Notes: generated from the sequence alone by a model not told the origin. Shown: positions 23,401-32,540, numbered from the stretch's first letter. The stretch: 32,540 bases of DNA from an uncultured Lachnospiraceae bacterium (GCA_947385425.1 CANDKY010000038.1:1-32540), one strand, 5' to 3'. Numbers and translations are program-made.

Positions 23401-24906
23401 ATGGGTATGAGAGGGATAGACACACAGGTCCGCAAAATACGCCGGCGGATTTTTAAGGAAGTGGCAGAGCTTGCATATCATTCGGAGGATTTGATCAATG
23501 ATGTGGAAGCGCTGCCATATAAGATTGTGAATTATGACGAATCAGAATATGGAAATGTATACAGGGAACGCGCGATTATCAGGGAACGCATCCGGCTGGC
23601 CATGGGGATGTCGCTCCGGCCGGAGAATATGCCGGTGCATGTGACACAGGGGCTGGCGGAAAGTGATATTGATGAAAAATATTATGAACCCCCGTTAATG
23701 CAGGTCATTCCGTCGGCATGCAATTCCTGCCCGGAAAACCGGTATTGGGTGACGGATAAATGTATGGGCTGTGTGGCGCATCCCTGTCGTGAAGTCTGCC
23801 CCAGGGGCGCCATATCCATGAAAGACGGGAAATCCGTGATAGATCAGGAGAAATGCATCCGCTGCGGGAAATGCAAGACCGTATGCCCTTATGATGCCAT
23901 TTCCCATCAGGTAAGGCCGTGCCTTTCCGCCTGCGGCGTCAACGCGATTAAAAATGACGATAAGGGCCGGGCGGTTATCGATACGGATCTTTGCGTATCC
24001 TGTGGCCAGTGTATGGTAAACTGCCCGTTCGGCGCGATTGCGGATAAATCACAGATTTTTCAGCTTATCCGGGCGATGCAGTCCGGGCGTAAGATTATCG
24101 CGCAGGTAGCCCCGGCATTTGTGGGGCAATTCGGGGCGAAGGTTTCGCCTGATATGATAAAGAGCGCATTAAAGGAACTGGGGTTTTTTGATGTATATGA
24201 GACAGCCATCGGCGCCGATATGGGGGCTATGGCGGAAGCGGAACATTATGTGCATGCAGTGGCGACGAAAGAACTGCCTTTCCTTCTGACATCCTGCTGC
24301 CCGTCATGGTCTGTACTGGCGAAGAAATTCTTCCCGGAAACCATCGATAAAATATCCAATGCCCTGACGCCTATGGTGGCGACGGCAAGGAAAATAAAGG
24401 AAGACCATCCCGATGCCAGCGTGGTATTTATCGGGCCATGCGCCTCGAAAAAGCTGGAAGCTTCCCGCAGGACAGTACGTTCGGATGTGGATTTTGTTAT
24501 CACTTTTGAAGAACTGGCCGGTATGTTTGAAGCGAAAGGGATCGACTTAAATGCGGCCGCAGCCGCCGAGCCGCTGGCAGATGCCACCGGGGCGGGACGT
24601 GGTTACGGTGTGGCCGGGGGCGTGGCAAACGCCATTGAGGAATGTATCCGGGAATACTATCCGGACGTAGATGTCCATATCGAACATGCGGAGAGCCTTG
24701 CGGAATGTAAGAAAATGCTGATGCTTGCCAAGGCAGGGAAGAAAAACGGCTGCCTGATTGAAGGGATGGCATGCCCGGGCGGATGTATCGCCGGGGCAGG
24801 GACGAATATCCCGATCCCTCAGGCCGTAAAAGAAGTTGCGGGCTTTAAAGCGGCGGCAGCAAAGAGGATACCGGACAAGGACACAGGGAAAGGACTGGAA
24901 AAATAA
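23401..24906 (+). CDS. Monomeric [FeFe] hydrogenase, group B-like
   Basis: This 501-residue protein combines [4Fe-4S] ferredoxin domains ([38 protein letters not shown]; about residues 122-215) with an H-cluster domain. The H-cluster motifs are TSCCPSW (297-303), FIGPCASKK (343-351) and EGMACPGGC (454-462), so all the expected cysteines are present. The N-terminal [14 protein letters not shown] segment is typical of the group B type in clostridia. The enzyme evolves or takes up H2 with ferredoxin. AGAGGAG precedes the ATG at 23401. Its stop is one base before gltX. Confidence 0.92.
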   Translation: MGMRGIDTQVRKIRRRIFKEVAELAYHSEDLINDVEALPYKIVNYDESEYGNVYRERAIIRERIRLAMGMSLRPENMPVHVTQGLAESDIDEKYYEPPLMQVIPSACNSCPENRYWVTDKCMGCVAHPCREVCPRGAISMKDGKSVIDQEKCIRCGKCKTVCPYDAISHQVRPCLSACGVNAIKNDDKGRAVIDTDLCVSCGQCMVNCPFGAIADKSQIFQLIRAMQSGRKIIAQVAPAFVGQFGAKVSPDMIKSALKELGFFDVYETAIGADMGAMAEAEHYVHAVATKELPFLLTSCCPSWSVLAKKFFPETIDKISNALTPMVATARKIKEDHPDASVVFIGPCASKKLEASRRTVRSDVDFVITFEELAGMFEAKGIDLNAAAAAEPLADATGAGRGYGVAGGVANAIEECIREYYPDVDVHIEHAESLAECKKMLMLAKAGKKNGCLIEGMACPGGCIAGAGTNIPIPQAVKEVAGFKAAAAKRIPDKDTGKGLEK

Positions 24907-24907
24907 C

Positions 24908-26359
24908 ATGAAAATCAGGACGAGATATGCGCCGAGCCCGACGGGGCGTATGCATGTGGGCAATTTAAGGACGGCATTATATGCCTACCTGATAGCGAAG
25001 CATGAAGGCGGGGATTTTATCCTCCGCATAGAGGATACGGATCAGGAACGGTATGTGGAGGGCGCGGTGGAGATTATCAACCGTACCCTGGAGAAAACCG
25101 GCCTGCTCCACGACGAAGGGCCGGACAAAGACAAAGGCGCCGGCCCGTATGTGCAGAGCGAGCGCCAGGCACAGGGCATATATTTGGAATATGCGAAAAA
25201 ACTAATCGAAAAAGGGGAAGCCTATTACTGTTTCTGCGATAAGGAACGTCTGGCGGCACTGAACCGGACGGTGGCCGGGAAGGAAATCAACGTTTATGAC
25301 AAGCACTGCCTTGGCTTATCCAAAGAAGAGGTAGCGGAAAAACTGGCTTCCGGCATTCCCTATGTCATCCGGCAGAATAACCCTGCGGAGGGGACGACCA
25401 CTTTCCAGGATGAAATTTACGGGGATATTACAGTGGATAATACGGAGCTGGATGATATGATACTGATTAAGTCCGACGGTTATCCGACTTACAATTTTGC
25501 CAATGTGGTGGACGACCATCTGATGGGGATTACCCATGTGGTAAGGGGGAATGAATACCTTTCTTCCTCACCGAAATATAACAGGCTGTATGAGGCGTTC
25601 GGCTGGGAGGTGCCGGTTTATGTACACTGTCCGCTGATTACGGATGAAGAGCACCATAAACTGTCGAAACGCTGCGGCCATTCTTCCTATGAGGATTTGA
25701 TTGAACAGGGCTTTTTGTCGGAAGCGATCGTAAATTTTGTCGCGTTGCTTGGATGGAGCCCGGAAGGGAATGAAGAAATCTTTTCCCTGGAAGAACTGGT
25801 AAAAATTTTTGATTACCGCCATATTTCCAAATCTCCTGCCGTATTTGACTATACGAAACTGAAATGGATGAACGGGGAATATCTGAAAGCAATGGATTTT
25901 GACTGTTTTTACAATATGGCGGAGCCATATCTGAAAAAAGCCATTACGAAAGATCTGGATCTTAAGAAGATTGCCGCCATGGTGAAGACACGTATTGAAG
26001 TTTTCCCGGATATTGCAGAAATGGTTGATTTCTTCGAAGAACTCCCCGCATATGATGCGTCGATGTATGCACATAAGAAAATGAAGACTACGGCGGAATC
26101 TTCGCTGGAAGTATTGGAAGAGCTGCTGCCTGCCATTGAAGCGCAGGAAGCTTTTGACAACGATTCCCTCTTTGGGATGCTTTCCTCCTATGTGGAGAAA
26201 AAGGGCTGTAAGAACGGCTACGTTATGTGGCCGGTACGGACAGCAGTCTCCGGCAAACAGATGACACCTGCCGGGGCGACGGAGATTATGGAGGTTCTTG
26301 GAAAAGAAGAATCCATAGCCCGGATAAAAAAAGGGATCGGGTTATTAAAGAATGGGTAA
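24908..26359 (+). CDS. gltX: Glutamyl-tRNA synthetase
   Basis: The 483-residue protein has the class I signatures: [19 protein letters not shown] with HVGN (16-19) replacing HIGH, and KLSKR (251-255) as the KMSKS loop. It is the usual length for bacterial GluRS, which charges tRNA-Glu and, in organisms without glutaminyl-tRNA synthetase, also tRNA-Gln. The ATG at 24908 lies right after the hydrogenase stop, so it is probably translated by coupling; no strong ribosome site of its own is seen apart from GGAAAGGAC further up. It overlaps the next gene by 8 bp. Confidence 0.96.
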   Translation: MKIRTRYAPSPTGRMHVGNLRTALYAYLIAKHEGGDFILRIEDTDQERYVEGAVEIINRTLEKTGLLHDEGPDKDKGAGPYVQSERQAQGIYLEYAKKLIEKGEAYYCFCDKERLAALNRTVAGKEINVYDKHCLGLSKEEVAEKLASGIPYVIRQNNPAEGTTTFQDEIYGDITVDNTELDDMILIKSDGYPTYNFANVVDDHLMGITHVVRGNEYLSSSPKYNRLYEAFGWEVPVYVHCPLITDEEHHKLSKRCGHSSYEDLIEQGFLSEAIVNFVALLGWSPEGNEEIFSLEELVKIFDYRHISKSPAVFDYTKLKWMNGEYLKAMDFDCFYNMAEPYLKKAITKDLDLKKIAAMVKTRIEVFPDIAEMVDFFEELPAYDASMYAHKKMKTTAESSLEVLEELLPAIEAQEAFDNDSLFGMLSSYVEKKGCKNGYVMWPVRTAVSGKQMTPAGATEIMEVLGKEESIARIKKGIGLLKNG

Positions 26360-28481
26360 GGGACAGGTTTCTTTTCCGGAAAAAGTTTCGGAACAAACGC
26401 AGGAATGCCGGGAAGCCGGCGGCGTGGCCGGACAGCCCGCCCCTGCCCAGGCGCTTGCCATAGAACACGCTTCCGGGCCGATCCAGGTATTGGCCGGGCC
26501 CGGAAGCGGGAAAACTTACCTTACCATCCGGCGGATCCGTCATCTGATTTGCCATCATGGGATTTCTCCCGATAAAATCCTCGTTATTACATTTACAAAA
26601 GCAGCGGCGCTGGAAATGGAAGAGCGTTTTTTCAAACTTACGGACAGACAGTATACGGGAGTTACTTTCGGCACATTCCATGCCGTTTATTTCCGCATCC
26701 TGAGACAATCCGGCTATGGAGGCGGCAGGCTTGCCCTGGCTTCGGCGGCGGAAAAAAGGAACTGCCTGGGCCATGTGCTGAAGATGCACGGCATCATGGA
26801 TACCGATAACGAACTGCTGGGAACGGTGTTTAAAGAAATCAGCAGGCAGAAAAACAACGGAATGGTGTTTAAGGAAACCGGCGGGCAGAAAAACAGCGGA
26901 ATGGTGTTTAAGGAAACCAGCGGGCAGAAAAACAACGGCGGGAATGGGAATCATGCCACAGGGACAGAAGATAACGGGCAGGACTATGGAAAGCATGCCC
27001 AAAAAGCAGAGGATAACGGGCAAAGCCATGGAAATACGCAAAGCGGGGGCAGCAGAAAAGGCGTCCCTGCTATGGACGGCAATGAAGCGGAGGAAAAACT
27101 ATGGCGGTTATTCCCGGTTATTTTCAGGGAATACTGCAGCCTTATGGAAGAAATGGGCAAGCTGGATTTCGACGATATGATTTATCTCTGCGGCCGGATG
27201 CTGGCGGAGCATAAAGGTATCCGTGAATACTGGCAGAACACGTTTTCACATATTTTAGTGGACGAGTTCCAGGATATCAGCCCATTGCAGTACCAGGTAA
27301 TAAAGCAGTTGGCCACACCGGAGGATAATCTGTTTGTGGTGGGGGACGACGATCAGTCTATTTATGGATTCCGCGGCGCCGGGCCGGGGATCATGCGCCG
27401 GTTTATGGAAGATTACCCGGAAGCCCTGCAGCTTACATTGGATAAAAATTACCGCAGCGCGCAGCATATTGTCCGGGCTTCGCTGCTGCTGATCGCAAAG
27501 AATAAAAACCGTTTTGCCAAAGAAATCCGGGCGGAACGGAAGGAAAACGGCTGCGTGGTTTTGCGTCCCTTTAAAGAAAAAGAGGATGAGGAACGGCATC
27601 TGGCCGGAATTTTAAAAAACATGTCCCGGGAAGAACAGGGGAATACGGCTGTCATATGCCGCACAAACGCACAGTTATCGGCGTTTTCACGCCTCCTGGC
27701 ACAGGAGAATATCCCTTTTTGCTGCAGGGAACGGATCGATAATCTATTTTCCGATGAAACGGCAAAGGATTTTCTTGCCTATCTGCAATATGCGGCGGAT
27801 ACCTGCGGCGATATTCACAATTCCGACGGCATCCATACCGCAAGGGCAGGGGCAAGGCGGGATTTCCTGCGGATTATGAACCGGCCCTGCCGATATATCC
27901 AGCGGTGCGCGCTGGACGGAGGGGACTGTTCGGAACGGGCCCTGCGGGAATTTTACAGGCAAAAGCCCTACATGCAGGATATTCTTGGCCGTTTCTTTGC
28001 CGACTTAAAGAAGATTGCAAAACTGCGCCCGTACCTGGCCATTGACTACCTCCGCAAAAGAACAGGATATGACAGTTATCTGTGCGAAGGGAAAAGGGCA
28101 GAGGAACGGCAGAAGCTGCTGGAAAAAGCATCTGAAATACAGCAGACTGCGGCAAAATGCAGGACCTTGAAAGAATGGCTGGAGGGCATAGCCATTTATA
28201 CGGAGAAACTGGAGGAAAATGCCGCCGTGGAAAAGGGCACGGGGAAAGGGGTGCAGCTTGTGACAATGCACGGCTCGAAGGGTTTGGAGTATGATACCGT
28301 ATTCCTGCCCCAGATCTGCGCCAGGCTGATCCCAGGCCGCAAAGCCCATACAGAAGAAGAACTGGAGGAAGAGCGGCGGATTTTTTATGTGGCAATGACC
28401 CGGGCGAAATATCGGCTGGAAATCTCCTACCATAAAGAACCGTCCCCGTTTCTGGATAAATGGGACTTAGAGCCTGTTTAA
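26352..28481 (+). CDS. UvrD/PcrA-like superfamily 1 helicase
   Basis: This 709-residue ATP-dependent 3'-5' DNA helicase of the UvrD/Rep type has the motifs in order: Q-motif (QALAIEH), Walker A GPGSGKT (49-55), [17 protein letters not shown], Walker B DEFQD (304-308), [34 protein letters not shown] and the motif [13 protein letters not shown] low-complexity insert at about 159-255 in domain 1B includes three 13-residue tandem repeats ([13 protein letters not shown]-type). Full PcrA is near 740 residues. The ATG lies inside the gltX end (8-bp overlap). Likely a role in repair or recombination. Confidence 0.92.
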   Translation: MGKGQVSFPEKVSEQTQECREAGGVAGQPAPAQALAIEHASGPIQVLAGPGSGKTYLTIRRIRHLICHHGISPDKILVITFTKAAALEMEERFFKLTDRQYTGVTFGTFHAVYFRILRQSGYGGGRLALASAAEKRNCLGHVLKMHGIMDTDNELLGTVFKEISRQKNNGMVFKETGGQKNSGMVFKETSGQKNNGGNGNHATGTEDNGQDYGKHAQKAEDNGQSHGNTQSGGSRKGVPAMDGNEAEEKLWRLFPVIFREYCSLMEEMGKLDFDDMIYLCGRMLAEHKGIREYWQNTFSHILVDEFQDISPLQYQVIKQLATPEDNLFVVGDDDQSIYGFRGAGPGIMRRFMEDYPEALQLTLDKNYRSAQHIVRASLLLIAKNKNRFAKEIRAERKENGCVVLRPFKEKEDEERHLAGILKNMSREEQGNTAVICRTNAQLSAFSRLLAQENIPFCCRERIDNLFSDETAKDFLAYLQYAADTCGDIHNSDGIHTARAGARRDFLRIMNRPCRYIQRCALDGGDCSERALREFYRQKPYMQDILGRFFADLKKIAKLRPYLAIDYLRKRTGYDSYLCEGKRAEERQKLLEKASEIQQTAAKCRTLKEWLEGIAIYTEKLEENAAVEKGTGKGVQLVTMHGSKGLEYDTVFLPQICARLIPGRKAHTEEELEEERRIFYVAMTRAKYRLEISYHKEPSPFLDKWDLEPV
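26826..26942 (+). repeat. Three tandem 39-bp repeats inside the helicase gene
   Basis: 26826-26864, 26865-26903 and 26904-26942 each begin GTGTTTAA(A/G)GAAA and encode VFKE(I/T)xxQKNxG. The repeats are in frame and differ at a few bases. They extend a loop in domain 1B of the helicase. Confidence 0.9.
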
Positions 28482-28541
28482 AATCTCATTTTCACAAACT
28501 GCGGCGCACATCTGGCGAAAAGCAGATTTTAGACAGGCTCT
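28469..28541. terminator. Long inverted repeat between convergent genes
   Basis: AGAGCCTGTTTAAAATCT (28469-28486) pairs with AGATTTTAGACAGGCTCT (28524-28541), 17 of 18 bases. The helicase stop codon TAA lies in the left arm. The loop contains CGCACATCTGGCGAAAAGCA, like the repeats at 17510 and 21360. Without a long T-run, terminator action is likely but not certain. Confidence 0.65.
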
Positions 28542-28576
28542 TATATTGTGAAAGGGGCATGGCAGGGCGTTTCTGA

Positions 28577-28993
28577 TCATTCTTCTACAAATTCATCAAA
28601 CTCCGCGTTATCCAGATATTCGTCGAAGGCATCGGCAACCATTTCGTATTCCTCGTCATCGTCGATATATTCCAGCACCGGTTCTGCGTTTACGTTGTTT
28701 TCATCCTCAAAATAACGGTAAAACCAGACTTCCCCTTCCTGGTTTTCGCCGTTTTCGTCCAGCGGGAGCAGGGCAATATAATCCTTTTCCCGGCATTCCA
28801 GTATCGTAACGATAGCGCATACTACATGGCTGCCGTCATCCAGATCCAATTCCACTGTCATTTCCTCGCCTTCGGTTTCGCTGTCCGTGTAAGAAGGGGC
28901 TTCCTTCCCGTAATTTTTCTTATCGGCATTGCCTGATGTTTCCCGACCGCTTTTTTTATCCTTTGCAGGATTTTGATTCTGTTTTTTTCCCAT
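28577..28993 (-). CDS. DUF1292 family protein
   Basis: The 138-residue protein has a Lys/Asn-rich start, then the DUF1292 core (TVELDLDDGSHVVCAIVTILECREKDYIALLPLDE..GEVWFYRYFE) and a very acidic tail. This YrzB-like family is widespread in Firmicutes with no clear function. AAGGAG lies ahead of the ATG at 28993. The N-terminal extension before residue 40 is longer than in the shortest relatives. It is convergent with the helicase gene. Confidence 0.9.
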   Translation of the reverse strand: MGKKQNQNPAKDKKSGRETSGNADKKNYGKEAPSYTDSETEGEEMTVELDLDDGSHVVCAIVTILECREKDYIALLPLDENGENQEGEVWFYRYFEDENNVNAEPVLEYIDDDEEYEMVADAFDEYLDNAEFDEFVEE

Positions 28994-29274
28994 AGATACA
29001 CTCCTTAACTTCCGTTCTGTCTGTTCTGCACCATTGCCGTGTTAAATTTTTTCGTCCATGCGCCACACCGCCGTCGGGATTTTGCCCTGCACCGGAACGG
29101 GCCATGCAGGCCACAAACCGGATATCCGGCCGGCCGGGCGCCGGGCATTACCTGCGGGCTGCGGCAACAGCTTCATTATAGCGGTGGAAAATACATTTAT
29201 CAATATTTTTTTCGGTATTTTTACACAGAAGCGGAATTTTATGTTATACTTAAGACCTACGGTTGGAGGAGCGC
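28994..29274. other. Divergent gap upstream of the GH13-like gene
   Basis: It includes TATACT near 29246-29251, with TTACAC about 18 bp upstream, as a possible promoter for the GH13-like gene, and a GC-rich palindromic stretch CCGGATATCCGGCCGGCCGG near 29117-29136. No gene is seen. Confidence 0.45.
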
Positions 29275-31467
29275 ATGTACAAAATAGATTGCAGACAAAG
29301 AAACAGGCCCTATCCATTGGGTGTGACAACGACAGAATTTGGCTATACTTATTTTTCCGTAGTAATAAAAAGCGGGAATGACTGCGGTATCGTTTTATAT
29401 GATAGAAGAACAGGGAAGGAAACGCGGATTCCTTTCAGCGGACAGAATAAATACGGTTCCATTTACAGCTTTGCGGTAAAGGATCTTGACATCCGGCGGT
29501 ATTCCTATAATTTTTACGAAGGGGGGCGTGTGTTCACGGATCCCTATGTAAAGGTGCTTTGCGGGCATGAAAAATGGGGGGAATGCGAAGGGCTGCTCAA
29601 AGGCGGCTTCCTGCAGCCGGATTACGACTGGCAGGGGGACAGGCCGTTAAAGACTCCCTATGAAGACAGCATACTCTATTGCCTGAATGTAAGGGGATTT
29701 ACGAAACACAAGTCTTCGAAGGTTGCCCATAAAGGGACTTTCCGCGGCCTGACGGAGAAAATACCTTATCTGAAAGAACTCGGGATCACTGCAGTGGAGC
29801 TGATGCCTGCTTATGAATTTGACGAGTTGGAAAGGGAGAAGGGAAGGCTTGTTCCCGGCGCAGCACATCCCCCGCTTACGATGGAAGAGGCGAAAAGCCG
29901 TTTTATGGAGAAACCGATGGAAACGGGAAACATGGATAGGCCGGGAATAACGGATAACCCAGGGAAAATAGAAAATACGGATAACCCAGAGAAAACGGAA
30001 AATATGGGTAAACCGGGAAAAAACGAAAATGCGGATAAACCGTGTCAAACGGAAAACCCAATAAAAACAGAAAGCACGGATAAACCGGGGAACCCAGAAG
30101 AAACGCAGGCTCCGGGCAGCCTGAAAAATCCGGAAGAGGGCGCTAAGGGCGTTAAGCCCGAAAAGAAAAGGTATAATTGCTGGGGATATACGGAAAGTTA
30201 TTACTTTGCCCCGAAAGCGGCTTTTGCGGCGGATAAGGATGCAGTGAAGGAATTTAAGGATATGGTAAAGGAGCTGCATAGAAACGGGATAGAGATCATT
30301 ATGCAGTTTTATTTCCCTAATTCGGTAAATACGGGGCTGATTTTAGATGTCCTGAAATACTGGATGCTGGAATATCATATTGATGGTTTTCATTTAAAAG
30401 GGGAGCGGATCCCTCTTCAGGTAATCGCAACGGAACCTCTTCTGACAGATACGAAACTGTTCCATTATGATTTCCCCTATGGGTTGGTTTACGGGAAAGA
30501 TGAAGTGCCTGCTTACCGTAATCTTGGAAATTATAATGATGAATACATGTATTCGGTACGGAGTTTCCTGAAAGGCGACGACGGCATGCTCGGGAAATTC
30601 CTTGATTTGCAGCGCAGGAACCCCGCGTATTGCGGAGTGGTGAATTATATAACGAATTATTACGGCTTTTCCCTGTCGGACATGGTTTCTTACGAAAAGA
30701 AGCATAATGAAGAAAACGGGGAGGGAAACCGGGACGGAAATGACAATAACATGACCTGGAACTGCGGCATTGAGGGCAATACCCGCAGGAAAAATGTGCT
30801 GGAGCTTCGCAAACAGCAGATGAAAAACGGTATTTCCATGCTATTTCTGGCGCAGGGAACCCCGTTGATTTACAGCGGGGATGAGTTTGGCAATACCCGT
30901 TACGGGAATAACAATCCTTATTGCCAGGATAATGAAACCGGATGGGTAAAGTGGAACACAGGGGCTTTCGGCAGGGAGATTTTCTCCTTTGTCAAAGAGG
31001 TGATCGCCCTGCGGAAGCGCCATCCTGTCCTCCATAACGGCAGTGAACTGAAAATATTGGATTATATCGGCTGCGGTTATCCGGATGTCTCTTATCACGG
31101 CGAGGAGGCATGGCGGGCGGATTTTGGTTATTCCAGCCGTTTTGCAGGCGTAATGTACTGCGGATGTTATGCGAAGAAGGTACAGGACGGAATGGAAGAG
31201 GATGATTTCTTCTATATCGCATATAATATGCATTGGCTGCGCCATTCTTTTGCCCTTCCGCAGCTGCCCAGGGGGATGAAATGGTGCCTGCTTACGGATA
31301 CCGGGAAGATGGAAGGGTTCGCGGAAGAAACAGACTTTGCGGATGAACAGGAAATGCCCCAGCAGGCGCGGGTGGAACCAAGGACGATACAGATCTATAT
31401 TTCCAAAAAAATAAAAACGCCAAAAGAGGCTTTAAAGCGGCAAAAGACGCCGTCTAAGAGTTTCTAG
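29275..31467 (+). CDS. GH13 debranching-enzyme homologue with degenerate catalytic motifs
   Basis: The 730-residue protein is laid out like a glycogen debranching enzyme or isoamylase: an N-terminal CBM48-like part, a GH13 barrel (YNCWGYTESYYFAPKAAFAADKD; LRKQQMKNGISMLFLAQGTPLIYSGDE) and a C-terminal beta domain. All four catalytic regions are changed. Region I DxxxNH reads QFYFPN. Region II, with the nucleophile Asp (DGFRFD), reads DGFHLK (370-375). Region III keeps only a TEP. Region IV HD reads YY in NYITNYYGF (457-465). A Lys/Asn/Pro/Thr-rich low-complexity insert spans about 200-297. GGAGGAG precedes ATG 29275. The last 19 or so residues come from a REP-like hairpin. It is most likely a non-catalytic glycan-binding or regulatory paralogue. 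Confidence 0.85.
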   Translation: MYKIDCRQRNRPYPLGVTTTEFGYTYFSVVIKSGNDCGIVLYDRRTGKETRIPFSGQNKYGSIYSFAVKDLDIRRYSYNFYEGGRVFTDPYVKVLCGHEKWGECEGLLKGGFLQPDYDWQGDRPLKTPYEDSILYCLNVRGFTKHKSSKVAHKGTFRGLTEKIPYLKELGITAVELMPAYEFDELEREKGRLVPGAAHPPLTMEEAKSRFMEKPMETGNMDRPGITDNPGKIENTDNPEKTENMGKPGKNENADKPCQTENPIKTESTDKPGNPEETQAPGSLKNPEEGAKGVKPEKKRYNCWGYTESYYFAPKAAFAADKDAVKEFKDMVKELHRNGIEIIMQFYFPNSVNTGLILDVLKYWMLEYHIDGFHLKGERIPLQVIATEPLLTDTKLFHYDFPYGLVYGKDEVPAYRNLGNYNDEYMYSVRSFLKGDDGMLGKFLDLQRRNPAYCGVVNYITNYYGFSLSDMVSYEKKHNEENGEGNRDGNDNNMTWNCGIEGNTRRKNVLELRKQQMKNGISMLFLAQGTPLIYSGDEFGNTRYGNNNPYCQDNETGWVKWNTGAFGREIFSFVKEVIALRKRHPVLHNGSELKILDYIGCGYPDVSYHGEEAWRADFGYSSRFAGVMYCGCYAKKVQDGMEEDDFFYIAYNMHWLRHSFALPQLPRGMKWCLLTDTGKMEGFAEETDFADEQEMPQQARVEPRTIQIYISKKIKTPKEALKRQKTPSKSF
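31433..31467. repeat. REP-like hairpin at the 3' end of the GH13-like gene
   Basis: CTTTAAAGCGGCAAAAGACGCCGTCTAAGAG and TTTCTAG resemble CTCTAAGGCGTCAAAAGACGCCGCCTAAGAGCTTCTAG at 5731-5768. The gene stop codon TAG is the end of the repeat. A third related hairpin is at 503-529. Confidence 0.7.
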
Positions 31468-31502
31468 TTCGGATACCCGCGAAAGCGGGCGATGGGGGTA
31501 AT

Positions 31503-32030
31503 ATGAAAATATGGGAACATTTTAAAACAGTTACGTACCACCGTTATCTCGTGATGAAGGGATGTTTTAAGGTGGGGCTTTATTATCAGGGATTGACCCA
31601 TGATCTGTCAAAGTACAGCCCTTCGGAATTCCTGGTGGGAGCGAAATATTATCAGGGAAACAGGAGCCCGAATAATGCAGAGCGGGAAGCCATCGGTTAT
31701 TCCAGTGCCTGGCTGCACCACAAGGGACGCAATAAGCATCATTATGAATACTGGATTGATTACAGCACAAAGAATATACCGGGCGGCATGGCCCCGGCGC
31801 CGATGCCGAAGCGCTATGTGGTGGAAATGCTTATGGACCGCATAGCTGCCTGCAAAGTATATAAGAAAGAGGATTATACCGACCGATCGCCGCTGGAATA
31901 TTATCTGTCGGGTAAAGATCCCGCCCCATTGCATAAGAAAACGAAGGCACTGCTGGAAAAACTGCTCTATATGCTGGCTGATCAGGGGGAAGAGAAGACT
32001 TTTGCCTATATCCGGCGTAAAATTTTATAG
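31503..32030 (+). CDS. DUF5662 family protein
   Basis: The 175-residue protein matches the DUF5662 type: an early THDLSKYSPSEF stretch (32-43, with His33 and Asp34), AWLHHKGRNKHHYEYW (69-84), and VEMLMDRIAACKVY. Clustered His and Asp suggest metal binding, and HD-like chemistry is possible but not shown. GGGGGTAAT precedes the ATG. It follows the GH13-like gene by 35 bp. Confidence 0.85.
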   Translation: MKIWEHFKTVTYHRYLVMKGCFKVGLYYQGLTHDLSKYSPSEFLVGAKYYQGNRSPNNAEREAIGYSSAWLHHKGRNKHHYEYWIDYSTKNIPGGMAPAPMPKRYVVEMLMDRIAACKVYKKEDYTDRSPLEYYLSGKDPAPLHKKTKALLEKLLYMLADQGEEKTFAYIRRKIL

Positions 32031-32087
32031 TCACCCTTTATGCGGAATAACATAAGATAAAGCATAGCATAAAGGAGTTGAAAAAAT

Positions 32088-32405
32088 ATGAATAATTGCC
32101 TTATCTTATTACTGTTACTGTTCTGCTGCGGCAATCAGGGATGTTCGGATGATTTCCGGTCCGGAGGAAGGCCGTGCGGCGAAAGAAACAACGATGGTCC
32201 CTGCGGCCGGGAATCCGGAAACGACTGCGGATGCGGCCGTGACTCTGACCGCGGATGCGGCAATGGCCGAGATTCCAGAAATGACTGCGGCAACAGCCGT
32301 GACTCCAGGAACGACTGCGGATGCGGCAGCGGCAGAGATTTGGAAAGGGGATTCACTACATTCCCGTCTCCGGGCGGCACTTGCGGATGTGAAGAAAAAG
32401 AGTGA
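32088..32405 (+). CDS. Cys/Gly-rich small protein, chorion-class HCB 13-like
   Basis: The 105-residue protein starts with a hydrophobic stretch (LILLLLLFCC) like a signal or membrane anchor. Then comes a Cys/Gly/Arg/Asp-rich body with repeated units such as RDSRNDCG (three close variants at about 61-80). Lachnospiraceae have similar proteins named chorion class high-cysteine HCB 13 in databases, by compositional likeness only. AAAGGAG precedes the ATG. Repeats could make a disulfide-rich or metal-binding chain. Confidence 0.75.
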   Translation: MNNCLILLLLLFCCGNQGCSDDFRSGGRPCGERNNDGPCGRESGNDCGCGRDSDRGCGNGRDSRNDCGNSRDSRNDCGCGSGRDLERGFTTFPSPGGTCGCEEKE

Positions 32406-32411
32406 TTATGG

Positions 32412-32446
32412 AAAGGGCGTTCTGTATCAGGCAGGGCGCCCTTTTA
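32412..32446 (+). terminator. Terminator after the Cys-rich gene
   Basis: AAAGGGCG (32412-32419) pairs with CGCCCTTT (32437-32444), followed by TT. An extra GGTCG/CGACC stem lies at about 32451-32466. Confidence 0.7.
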
Positions 32447-32485
32447 AATGGGTCGAGTAGACGACCTTTAAATGCACAGCCCAGG

Positions 32486-32538
32486 CACGGTAAACGCATG
32501 ATTTTTTAAACTTTGCTGCTTTTAACCGCTAATTTAAT
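32486..32538. repeat. Right copy of the 53-bp terminal inverted repeat
   Basis: Exact reverse complement of bases 1-53; two bases remain beyond it at the window end. Confidence 0.85.
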
Positions 32539-32540
32539 AA

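Overview
The window looks like chromosomal DNA of an anaerobic gut Firmicute, most likely a member of the Lachnospiraceae. Supporting evidence: a ylxM-ffh-rpsP-khpA-rimM-trmD ribosome/SRP cluster, a monomeric group B-like [FeFe] hydrogenase, an ATP-type PEP carboxykinase, a MetA with the acetyl-CoA-type Glu111, DUF1292 and DUF5662 proteins, a chorion-like high-cysteine small protein, and several PD-(D/E)XK 'Rpn/putative transposase' genes and fragments. The family assignment comes from recognising protein types, not from a search.

Layout. 1-606: a 5'-truncated Rpn-family gene followed by a 193-bp fold-back element. 620-5682: a sigma-A-type promoter, then ylxM, ffh, rpsP, khpA, a hairpin-rich insertion, rimM, and a trmD gene fused to a GNAT acetyltransferase. 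5686-6918: a strong promoter, a compact three-way-junction RNA with its own terminator, then a DegV lipid-binding protein. 7159-7908: an Rpn-like protein that appears to have lost its nuclease core. 8000-13975: central metabolism and maintenance genes (pckA, rluF-like, ligA, metA) with good promoters and terminators. 13977-17600: an accessory patch of related PD-(D/E)XK-like genes in different states of decay, a tandemly duplicated XRE regulator with shared operator-like boxes, and dispersed repeats. 17678-19755: a MATE exporter divergent from a TetR-type regulator. 19757-22933: another nuclease-gene relic, a zinc-ribbon/TPR membrane protein, a membrane metalloprotease and a ferritin-like diiron protein. 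22960-23268: a second large fold-back element. 23344-28481: an operator-like palindrome, then a hydrogenase-gltX-UvrD-type helicase operon. 28577-32446: DUF1292 on the minus strand, a GH13 debranching-enzyme homologue whose catalytic motifs are all changed, DUF5662, and a Cys/Gly-rich small secreted-looking protein. The two window ends carry a 53-bp inverted repeat of each other.

How the parts relate. The 0.8-5.7 kb block is a translation and protein-targeting operon. The hydrogenase, gltX and helicase genes are nearly contiguous or overlapping and probably co-transcribed. Most of the unusual signal lies in intergenic structure (fold-backs, REP-like hairpins, a candidate small RNA) and in altered proteins: a pseudo-glycosidase, a TrmD with a changed catalytic Asp, and low-complexity expansions in three otherwise conserved proteins. 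I found no CRISPR array, complete insertion sequence, rRNA or tRNA. The best candidate for something undescribed is the 5720-5850 RNA upstream of degV.
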